Shown here one piece after another: positions 55,501-64,000 of a DNA stretch of 64,000 bases; within the stretch, counting starts at the first letter, position 1, and every line of letters starts with the position of its first letter. The stretch covers positions 1 to 64,000 of the forward strand of contig JABYQS010000182.1 of NCBI GenBank assembly GCA_022592435.1, written 5' to 3'. Under the pieces are notes generated by a model, which was given only the letters and a program-made list of their open reading frames with translations, was not told where the DNA came from and made no database searches. This DNA is from Cerioporus squamosus (taxonomy: Eukaryota > Basidiomycota > Agaricomycetes > Polyporales > Polyporaceae). Made by a program: the position numbers and the translations under genes.

Positions 55501-58284
55501 AATCACGCGGCTTAGTTGCGTCCTCCAATGTGTTTTTACTAGGGGCGGCGCGGCAACATGCACATTGCGAGCGCACCCAGCTCGAGACGTCGATCTGTTG
55601 GGAGTTCGGAAGCTCTTCGCCGGTGAATTCGACGCAGCCTCAGTGATTGAGTAGAATAGAGCATTTCTATCCGGACAAGCCATCACTGCAAGTTCGCAGG
55701 GAAACGACGCAACGCAGCTCATAGATCGAGTCTAACAGAAAACTGCAAGTGGACGACGTCTGTGAGTTTCTCGCTGACCTCGGAGTCCTCGAGCGGGAAT
55801 ACCGGAGGTTAACGCAAAGAGGGGTCGAGAGAGCGCACTCGGAGGTCTGTTGCAGAGCCTGAACTATATATTCCGGCCTGTGTACGTAAGTAGACACACG
55901 AGAATATAGCCGTCTCTCTTGATCGAAACTGCGAGTGCGATTGCGAGTGTCGTCCCCTCCTCCCCCGAGTCCCAACAACCCACATAAACAGGATGACTTA
56001 CCTGTTAGTATCGACACCGACAGTGCGACCGCACGCGCATCGTTGTCAGACGCGAAGATTGCCCACGGGGGCGGCGCTGATCTCGGTGGGTGCAGGGTGC
56101 CCGCCAGCGTTGAAGGAGGGGTGCGCCTCTGCCGTGCTCGTGGACCCGGCATCGGAAGCGGCGGCGGGCTCGGTTGAGTTGGACAGCGATTCAGAAGCCG
56201 CAGGCACCGTGTCATCGGCGCTAGCTTCCGCGGTATTCGGCAGAGAGACAACGACACTAGAAGGAGTGGTGTAAAGCGGGGAACCATTGCCGGGCGAGTT
56301 GGAGACGTCTGCGGGCCAGGCGCAATCAACGAGCCAGTCCGGGAGGGACTCAGCGCCGGCAGGACTTGAAGGCGGCGTAGAGACGAGCGGGCAGTCGCGC
56401 ACACCGTGGCTGCGCAGTAGAGGATGGTGCGAACACCTGGGGCCGCCGGTGAGGACGCTTGCCGCGGCTAAAGCGCCGTCCGAAAGCCGCCGGCGATCTC
56501 CGGGATCACTGTAGTCAGCGTCCTCAGACATGTGCGTATGATCGCCGTCTGTGAGATCGGGTTCTCCGTGAGTTATCCCGTATTTTATGCAGGTCCAAGC
56601 TACTGACGAGATAGTGCCCGGAGGCAATCGGGACATGGTGCGTCGACGCTATGTGTCGGGCAGAGCACTGGGAAAGAACGTTGATGAATTGATCAGAGTA
56701 TGGAACCAGGAAGCACAGCAAACCACATACACACCTTGCCAATGCTCGACGATGACAATCAGCATCTGCATCCATTCACCTAGGCTGAAGCGCGGGGTCT
56801 GGGAGGCATTTTCTGAGTCCCCAGGCTGTTCACAAGGGGAGATAGGCATGGTGATACGGCAGACGGGAAGTCTGGGAGGCCAGGGCTAACGGACGGGGGA
56901 TTCTCACGTCTTATAGACTCTCCGTGTTTGTGTAAGCGTTCACGTCGGGCAACAAGGTTGGGTCATAAGCCAGCGAATAATAGGCAAAGGTATGTCTTCA
57001 CTCAAATCCGGTCCAGGGCAACGGGCGGTCAATCACGCTCCACGCAGCTCATTCCACAGGCATCCGATCGTCCTTGATATGCATTTTTCCACTCCTCGAC
57101 TAGATGGCACTACGGTTCTGGGCGAAGCAGCGCGAGGGGAAGGCCTCCTTGGAGCGCATTCCTTCAGCTCGCCGTCAAAACGCGGAAGACTGCTTCCACC
57201 TTACAAGCTGACTTCAGGGGCACGTCCGGAACGCATTGTCTTCCGGTTGGAGAAAGGAGAGGTACGGGTCAGAATCGATGTACGTGAGAGGGCGAAACCC
57301 CCGTGCCCGGCGTGTTCACCTGCTCATCGCAAGCTCTGCTAGGTTAACGCTCCCAGCACGTTCTGTGGGCCTGCCTCATGGCCACTCTCAAGGGACTGTG
57401 TCCGTGCTGCTGCCCCAAGGCTGAACCATGACAACAACTTCAATATGAGGACTCGCAAGTGGCCTCACCCCACTTGCTTCAGCGTGGAGGTGCGTAAGAT
57501 CAAGCCGGATATGACGATCCATGGTTACTAACGCGGCGGAGAGGGCATTCACCGTGGAATGACGCAGACCGGAGAAGAACAATCCGGCCAGGTGTCTCTT
57601 ACAACGGGACCAGCGACGGAACACGATATGGCCGGTGTTATGACAGGCGGATGCCATGGAAGGGGGCCCACCGTCCGGTGGACGTACTTCGCGGATAACT
57701 TCCCCGTCATCGGAGCGACTGTCTGGTTCATTCAAGACGCCGCAGCGGGTGATTGGATGCTTCTTCAGACGCGTCGAGAACTAACCTAGCCTGTCATTTC
57801 TCAGATAGGAGAAGAGTTCCTAATAGCGCGCGGGCTGCGGCGGGATGGTCCAAGCGACGATCGTGAACCTAACAGGTATGCTACAGTCGTTCGGCAAAGT
57901 TTCAGTTCTCTCACGCTGCCCTTTTTTCGTGTGTTATTCTCGGTACAGTGTACTACCCGTGACGAGAACCTAGGCAATGAGACGACTATTGTGGCAGAAT
58001 GTCTTCGATAAGTCCTTCCTTGCGCCACTGCGACCGCGCGGTCCATGAGGGCTTCCCATCGAGGAACGTGATGGAACGGTGAATGGTCCGCTTCGGACGA
58101 GTACGTTTCATCAGTGTCACGATATCGCGCTTGAACAAGCATTCTCGGCGACGAGCCTTTCTGTCTTTGGAAACCCATGGAGGTATGTTCCTGAACTCCT
58201 TGATCTCGACGGGTTCCTGTATGCGATCTGCATCGTGCTGACAGCGTTCACACGGGTGGACGGCGGGCAGATTTCGATCGATTT
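52568..58284. other. Poorly interpretable region with exon-like pieces
   Basis: 5.7 kb without a gene I can name. Many GTAAGT/GTGAGT...YAG pairs suggest spliced transcripts: on the plus strand pieces around 54401 (VQLIAIVLRNRLWGKIYPGL), 55222-55345, 55405-55470 (ATEAAFESADIGQSYRAQW) and 55549-55655 join in frame, separated by intron-like spacers of about 60 bases. On the minus strand 56531-56046 is a Ser/Thr/Pro/Ala-rich open frame (MSEDADYSDPGD). At 57559-57789 a plus-strand frame has TVRWTYFADNFPVIGATVWF. None has a known motif; they could be lineage-specific genes or degraded element genes. Confidence 0.3.
56046..56531 (-). CDS. Hypothetical Ser/Thr/Pro-rich ORF
   Basis: Open from ATG 56531 (MSEDADYSDPGDRRRLSDG) to a stop at 56046, about 161 codons. 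Acidic start, then low-complexity Ser/Ala/Thr/Pro sequence (PNTAEASADDTVPAASESL). Composition is unlike neighbouring frames, but no domain, signal peptide or membrane segment is seen. It could be the first exon of a longer leftward gene. Confidence 0.3.
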   Translation of the reverse strand: MSEDADYSDPGDRRRLSDGALAAASVLTGGPRCSHHPLLRSHGVRDCPLVSTPPSSPAGAESLPDWLVDCAWPADVSNSPGNGSPLYTTPSSVVVSLPNTAEASADDTVPAASESLSNSTEPAAASDAGSTSTAEAHPSFNAGGHPAPTEISAAPVGNLRV

Positions 58285-58473
58285 ATGCTCAAGAATACTA
58301 CGAATTCGAGATGCGTTCTGAGAATGATTCTCCAAGCGACACATCGGCTCCGTCAGGGTCTCACCCTTGGAGCTGTCCGCGCAGTGTCACCGTGCCCTGA
58401 TATCGCTTCTGTTCTGACCGCTGCCGGATGGATAATAACCAATACATGCCTGCACAAACACCTCGATCGCCTG

Positions 58474-59158
58474 ATGTCGCTTCGAGTTCACCCTCCCACC
58501 TCCGCCATGCGAACGACAGCTGGTGTGCCAGACCGACACTGCGCGCCCTCCCCAGCCGTTGTAGTTGATGAGACGTCTGACGAGGCTGTCACCAAACCGG
58601 ACGCCTTTGGACCTCTCGCCCTAGCCATGCTTGACGAAGACGAGGCAGCGACCGTGAGGCTCAGGGCGATGTACACTTGGTCAGTACTACGCATTACGCG
58701 CCCTTGGAAACAGCACTAACGTCTAAATAGCTACACAAAGCAGTTTGTCGCTTGGGTCCACGACAAGGGTTTCTTCCCTCCTGAACTGGATCCGCTCGGA
58801 CCGGTGCTTCCAGGCCGGACAGCGAATCTTATCGTCCGCTGGATTGCAGACAGGTAAGTCGGGGATCGTTAACCGATGCAGTCCAGCAGTGCTGATTTCT
58901 CAACAGTTGTGACATACGCCGATTTGACGGGTCTGTCCGCCCGCGAGAACGGAGAGTGAAGACGTACTCGACCGCCCTTCGCATGAGGGCCGCATTGATT
59001 TACTCTTATGGGCTTATGGAGTGTCGTGGTCACAAGCATTGGGTGCAGGTAGAATCTGGGCAGTGGGCAGGCAACCCCGCCATCTCCCTTGTGGTCGCGA
59101 AGTACATCACGTCGTTGCGTCGCGAGAAGACCGCCGTAACCGCTCGATCCTTAGCGTG
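58474..59158 (+). pseudogene. Tyrosine recombinase, N-terminal half only
   Basis: Three exons parallel the N-terminal exons of the recombinase at 40589-42221: acidic first exon to about 58679, then 58730-58854 (FVAWVHDKGFFPPELDPLG, compare LWVASRGLFPDGSDPFG), then 58907-59158 (YSTALRMRAALIYSYG, VAKYITSLRREK). After SLRREK, where the complete copy has a splice donor, this copy reads on to TGA at 59156-59158. An acceptor-like GCAG at 59190-59193 opens a frame but not one with the catalytic segments (R, H-x2-R, Tyr), which are missing. So it has the DNA-binding (SAM-like) half only. Confidence 0.75.
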
Positions 59159-59290
59159 ATGTTACACATGATCCGACAGTTTTTGTAGTGCAGGTCGTTC
59201 CCGGACGACTCAAGACTGTTCTCAGTATGCATGCAGTCGTTGCTTCATCTCCCAGTATTTACGCACCTCAAAGCAAGGCTAAATCCCATG

Positions 59291-59901
59291 TAGTGACTTG
59301 CAAGTCCCGGCCTCAGGCTGTCAAGCCGTGAGGCCGAGCCCCCATTCAGGCCGGGACGAGACGAGCCTTGCAGGCGGCTTCTGACGGCCTGACGGCTCGG
59401 CTTGAGGATGTCTCAAGCCCGAGCCGAGCCGCCAGGTTGGGGGCTTGAATGCCCGGCTCGTAGGTGCACTGCGGGTCCCTGTCAGGCTGTCAAGGTGTGT
59501 TATTCGAGGCAGGTTGCGCAGCGTATAATGGCTCACGAACCGTATGATCCAGCTGCGTTGTATTTGGCTGCTTTCAGTGAGTCAGAGCTCCCGATCGTCT
59601 GCTCGCATTCACATGGCTGACCGTTCATACGCTCTCAAGGCCCTCCAGTGCATAGTCGCTGATGCATATTCGACTTCAGACAACACAGGACAGCATCAAT
59701 TGAGCCGTCCAAACCCTCCGAATCTGTGGATCACGCGCCCCACTCATTGGTCAACCAAAGCCGTGGCTCAGGCCGGGACGAGCCCCAAAGCTCGGCCTGA
59801 GACGTCCTCGGGGCCCGGCCTGAGGTTCGACCAAGCCCCGGCCGTCTGAAGCCGGGCCCAAGCCCCGGGCTTCAGGCCGAGCCGGGACTTGCAAGTCACT
59901 A
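59291..59901. mobile_element. hAT-like MITE
   Basis: Inverted ends TAGTGACTTGCAAGTCCCGG (59291-59310) and CCGGGACTTGCAAGTCACTA (59882-59901) are perfect. The 8-bp duplication ATCCCATG is perfect (59283-59290, 59902-59909). Subterminal parts are full of GGCCTGAGGC, GCCGGGCC and AGCCGAGCC motifs. 611 bases, no coding capacity. Same TAG...CTA ends and 8-bp duplications as the MITEs at 17.2 and 32.4 kb. Confidence 0.95.
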
Positions 59902-59909
59902 ATCCCATG

Positions 59910-61099
59910 ACGCCGCCCCGGTCGATGCTGCCCAATTAGCCACAATGGCTGGAGCGATGTGCCCGCGACACGATCGTGAGTCCCGCTGCCGGGTTGGACG
60001 AGCGTACCCACGGCTTGAAGGATCTCAGCATCCTGGAAGACGGGGAGAGTAGTAGACACGCCGATCGGTGGTATGTCGCCACGCGAGATGAGGTCCGCGT
60101 GCGAAGAAAAGCCCTGACCTTTCGCCCGTCCGAAGCGCGAGCATTCTAAGCTACTGGCACATTCTTGGAGAGCCCTTCCGATGGAACGTGGCAGCGAGTA
60201 TCCAGACAATCGTTATGCACTGGCATACATCCCGGCGGGCTGCACCATCGTCGCTTTTGCGGCTTTCGGTCTCGGGGGCTCCTTGTAGTACGGTGGAACA
60301 TGGCCGACTCCACACTGATGCTCAAGTATGCCGCCGGGGGATCGAACCAAACTGAGTGCTTTTTGAGAATAATTGAAGGCCGAATATTCCCGGCATGAGG
60401 AGGCTTGGTTAGGAGTACTTAGCGGGGCAGCTTGCTACTCAACGTTGAACCGAGCAGAAGGGGACACCCAAACGGCAGTGTGAGCTGCGAGGATAAATGA
60501 CCAGCTAAAATGTCATGAAAGAATGACAGATACCTGCCGGTATGCTTGCGAGTCACCACTCACATGCAGCTGCTGGATGGTGTGTGGCTTAAGTATCAGC
60601 TACCTGAATAGAGCCTGTATGTCGCAGTCATCCAAGCCCAAGTAGCACAATGGGTCTGCAGGGTGGTACGATTAGTGCAGTGAGATGCTATGGGGATACA
60701 GTCGAGAAATACCGGAAGTACTGACAATGTCCGAAGCAATAGCCATGTCATACTTACTCGGAGACCAGATGGGATTGATGTTCAAGCAGAACCTAGAGAA
60801 CGAGCTTCCAGGCACAGAAACCGACAGTAGAGATGGCATAGGTATGGTTTAGCGGGTGCCCGAAGTCCGGAATGCCGCAGATTCCGCGGGAAGACAGGGA
60901 TGCGAGCCGAGCTCGACAGCCACAGATGGGCGCCTCCGCGCTGACACGCTCACGTGCAGGTAACACCGGACACGTTTCCTCCTCTTGCAGCCATGGTTCA
61001 CGCGTCATACGCTATTCGAGGCACACAAGCTGCATTGAAAGTTATATGGTCAGTGATATACATGATATGATGTGTTGTACACGCGAATTCTCACTGATA
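59910..61099. other. Unassigned region
   Basis: About 1.2 kb without recognisable genes. A minus-strand stretch near 60060-59920 (TLPVFQDAEILQAVGTLV) looks protein-like but is short. No repeats of note. Confidence 0.35.
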
Positions 61100-61344
61100 C
61101 TGTACTTTACAAAACAACCTGGGGCGTCACGCGTCACACAGGGGTCTCCCGGTCCGGAATTTGGCCTCTGTCACGTGTCACAAAGCCGCTGACCGGGGAA
61201 GCGCCCGGTTTTGGTGGGCGCCTCTGGCGCCCGCCTTCCAAATCCGGTACTTGTCACACAAATTCTCGGGCGCTCCCGTTGTCCCGGAGTTTGTCCACCC
61301 CTGTCACGTGTCACACCCCTCCCGGGTTGTTTTGTAAAGTACAG
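61100..61344. mobile_element. Tc1/mariner-type MITE (245 bp)
   Basis: Perfect 20-bp inverted ends CTGTACTTTACAAAACAACC (61100-61119) and its complement (61325-61344), flanked by TA on both sides (61098-61099, 61345-61346), as expected of the Tc1/mariner superfamily. Inside are direct repeats GTCACGTGTCACA (near 61170 and 61301; a CGCGTCACA variant near 61131) and a GGGCGCC...GGCGCCC hairpin (near 61218-61234). No ORF of note. Confidence 0.92.
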
Positions 61345-61518
61345 TACTGGCTTCTTCGCAGATCTAGCTCTCGCTACCCATCACACCTCTGCACCAACCA
61401 TGGAATAGGTCCAGCACATCCCAGAATAAAGTACTAACGTTCTATGGAGTACCCAAGCTGCACATAGACAGACATTATGCTTCCTCCCCCTGCCAATAGT
61501 GAGAAGATCCAGAATAAC

Positions 61519-64000
61519 TAGGGATGGGCGCGGGTACAGGTATACTGTAATACATACCCGCGTGGGTACGGGTACGGGTAGCCACTGGCATATCCGCGCA
61601 AAACCCATACCCGCACGGCAATACCCGCACGGACCCGTGCCTTATACTGAACTCCCCGGGTAATTTCCGAAGTTTCCGAAAGAGGTCGGCGGCTGTCAGT
61701 TTGTGGCTACAGAACTATACAGTTCTGTGGCTGAGACTGCTCTTGTACGATACTTTACTTTACATAAGTGACGTACCCATCAACATAGTACAAAGCTCGC
61801 ATTTCTGTAAGTTATTGATTCAACAAGGTTCCCCTAGTGCCAGACCTTCCCTCTCCCACACTCCCACTATCCCAGACTGCAATGGCCAAGAACGCGACAC
61901 CCGGGAGCAGCAAGCAAGCCACCCACGAGGGTGCGCGCAAGACCACGGCCCAAAAGGTCGCTCGTCAGCGGCGCTCCGGCACAGTGGGGTCAGCCAAGGG
62001 CAAGAAACGCCAACGCGTGGAATCCTCGGACGACGGAAGCAGTACCGAAGATGAGGCACCGGCTCAGAAGAAGCCGCGCGGGAAGAAGGCTGTGGGCGCG
62101 GACGCAACACTCGATCATGAAGACGGCTTTGCTCTCATCGACGACAAGGAAGGTGAAGATGGAGAAGACGGAGAGGGCGGAGAGGATGAGGGGGACTTCG
62201 ACATGCCAGACGAGGAGCTGAGCGACGAGCAGTTGATCAGTGAGTGAATGGACTAGGGTCACGGTCATGTCGCGTGCTGAATCTTTGGCAGAAATGCTCT
62301 CGGATCATTGGCGGTCGTGCGTGTATGCTTTCTTCAAGGCGGAGGTGACGATCAAGGTGGTGGATGGCCGATGCACCCTCGAGTTCCGCTGTGCAGCGAA
62401 GCACTGTCGGATCGGGACTCCTGTGCGGCGGTACCTCGACAAAGGGGACCGCTCATCGAGCGGAAACCTCCTCAAGCACGCAAAATCTTGCTGGGGTGCC
62501 GAGGCCGTGCTCCAGGCGAAGCAAATCGGTGATGTCACCCGAGTGCGCAACACCCTCGTGGTGAACATCCTCAAGAATGTGTGCATCACGGAGTACTTTG
62601 CGCCCGCGAAGCGCTCCGTGACGTACTCGAACTGCCCACTCTCGCGCATGCAGATCAGGTATGTACAACAGAAACCGTCCCGAAGTACGCTCTGACATCC
62701 TACTCCAGGTTCGAGTTTGTGCGCTGGGTGTCGGAGAGTTACCGGCCCTTCACAGTCACGACAGACCCAGGGTTCCTGCGCCTGATGAAGACCGGCCGCC
62801 CAGGGATGTACATCCCTTCGCCAACGACCGTCTCCCGGGATGTGAAGATCACCTTTGCGGGGGGGCGCTGTCGTCTGGCTGCAATGCTTCGCGTAAGTCA
62901 TTGCAGCGTGCTCAATGGGTCACAGAAGGATGCTTACCGTGTCCGCAGGCCTACCCTGGGCGTCTGCACTTCGCCACCGACGCATGGACGGCGCCGAATC
63001 ACCGGCTGTTCGTCGCTTTCACTGTGCACTTGGAGGTTGAGGGTGCAACATTGAGCGTCATCCTGGACATCGTAGAATTGGCGAAGGTGCGTACCTGGTC
63101 GCCCGACATGCGCACGCTCTGGTGGTGCTGACTCAGACTGGCACAGTTGCATTCCGGCGTGAATCTGGTGCGCGCGTTTGCAGATGTCTTGATGGATATG
63201 AGCCTGGATGAAAAGGTATGCAATTGGTATCAGTATCAACGCGCACTGTGACTGACTGTTCACTTACCAGATCATGAATATTACGTGCGATAGTGCGTCA
63301 AACAACGACACGATGATCGCGGAGATGGGCGTGCTGCTGCCCTTCTTCGAGGGGCAGTATCATCGTGTCTGTTGCTTCGCGCACGTCGTGAACCTGGTTG
63401 CCAAGTCGTTGTTGCGGCAGTTCAATGCGAAGACGACGGGGGAGGTGGAGGGCGAGGCCGATGAAGACATGCGAGCGTTGCTCGAGCTGGCAGAGACAAT
63501 GGCGCAAGAGGATGCCGAAACGTTGGCGGCGCGGCGGGAGGAGGAGGGCGAACAAGCCCCTTTGGAAGACGATGATGAGTGGGTAGACGAAATAGAGTCG
63601 CTGTCGCCAGAAGAGCGTGTCGAGTTCTTGGAGAGGATCATGCCAGTGAAGCTGGTGCTGGCAAAGGTGCGTGGCGACTCTTTACGTGTGCGTGTACGAC
63701 CCTGACCGTGAGACTAGGTTCGTAAGCTGGCATTCAAGGTGGTCAACTCCAGCACCATCCTCCTCCCGGTGTGGTACGACCTGTGCCGCCAGCTCAAGAT
63801 GGCCGAACGGCTCATTCCCCGCGACGTCAAGACCCACTGGAATTCAACCTACGACATGGCATTCACGACCGTCGAGTACCAGGAAGTCTACAAGAGACTC
63901 ACCGCAGACGCCGAGCTTGGGTTACGTGGGTATGAGCTCACAAGGCGTGAGTGGACTATATTAACACAACTGCGGGATGTCCTTAAGGTTCGCACCCCGC
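61519..64000 (+). mobile_element. hAT transposon, left part, runs off window
   Basis: Begins TAGGGATGGGCGCGGGTA at 61519, followed by a subterminal array of CGGGTACGGGTA, ACCCGCACGG and TACCCGCACG motifs to about 61640. The transposase ATG lies 363 bases in. The bases AGAATAAC before the terminus would be the left target duplication, to be matched beyond the window. Related 5' terminus at 11140 (minus). Confidence 0.85.
61882..64000 (+). CDS. hAT transposase, 5' part
   Basis: Seven exons in consistent phase: 61882-62239, 62292-62658, 62709-62892, 62949-63086, 63147-63215, 63271-63666, 63718 onward. Basic then acidic N-terminus, BED-like zinc finger (C-x4-C...H-x3-C, SSSGNLLKHAKSC), then the RNase H-like fold: HFATDAWTAPNHRLF (first Asp), NITCDSASNNDTMI (second Asp), RVCCFAHVVNLVAKSLL (C-x2-H-type motif), an acidic insertion (about 63440-63640), DVKTHWNSTYDM (the conserved TRW-like site) and REWTILTQLRDVLK at the edge. 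The C-terminal dimerisation region is outside. No stop in the visible exons, so possibly functional. Confidence 0.9.

Noticed and set aside
61530..61640. GGGTACGGGTA repeats resembling telomeric sequence
   Set aside because: Irregular, in both orientations, and located just inside a hAT terminus; they are subterminal repeats, also seen at 11.06-11.14 kb and 17.2 and 18.1 kb.
1..64000. CRISPR arrays, rRNA genes, bacterial operons
   Set aside because: None seen; spliced genes and element types are fungal.

Overview
The window is a transposon-dense stretch of a basidiomycete nuclear genome, most likely a mushroom-forming Agaricomycete. The evidence is genes split by 50-80 bp GT-AG introns, and element families typical of these fungi: Plavaka and CACTA/Tnp2 transposases, DUF6698, a tyrosine recombinase with the agaricomycete C-terminal cysteine signature, and a Gypsy element with a chromodomain. 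I see no convincing housekeeping gene. No database search was possible, so family names rest on motif recognition.

Layout. 1-7 kb: two Plavaka transposase genes tail to tail; the left is a decayed 3' part with two nonsense codons, the right is complete. 7.2-9.2 kb: a DUF6698 gene divergent from the complete Plavaka, intact except for one stop codon. 10.1-12.6 kb: a hAT 5' fragment abutting the C-terminal part of another hAT. 15-33.3 kb: a decayed Ty3/Gypsy chromovirus-type element with a truncated 5' LTR, extra ORFs after pol, a polypurine tract and a long 3' LTR. Nested in it are a 1 kb hAT-like MITE (in gag), an inverted-repeat element built from tRNA-like modules, an apparently intact autonomous hAT (in the 3' LTR) and another hAT-like MITE (same LTR). 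34.2-40.6 kb: a full-length LINE (Tad-like, with RNase H) with target duplications and two intact ORFs. 40.6-42.2 kb: a complete tyrosine recombinase gene. 43.3-50 kb: an unknown multi-exon gene converging on a CACTA/Tnp2-like transposase. 50.7-58.3 kb: one plausible unknown multi-exon gene plus poorly interpretable sequence. 58.4-59.2 kb: a truncated second tyrosine recombinase, then a hAT MITE. 61.1 kb: a mariner-type MITE. 61.5 kb to the end: the 5' portion of a hAT whose transposase runs off the window.

Relative history can be read from the nesting. The Gypsy element is oldest: its LTRs differ at about 14 of 240 bases by hand count and its ORFs carry stops and frameshifts. The hAT at 27.9 kb, the MITEs and the LINE came later, with perfect target duplications. 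The undisturbed 5' LTR serves as the empty site for the hAT. The points most worth pursuing are the repeated tRNA-like (SINE-like) modules paired in inverted orientation inside mobile elements, the extra ORFs of the Gypsy element, the convergent gene pair at 43-50 kb, and the intact hAT and LINE.
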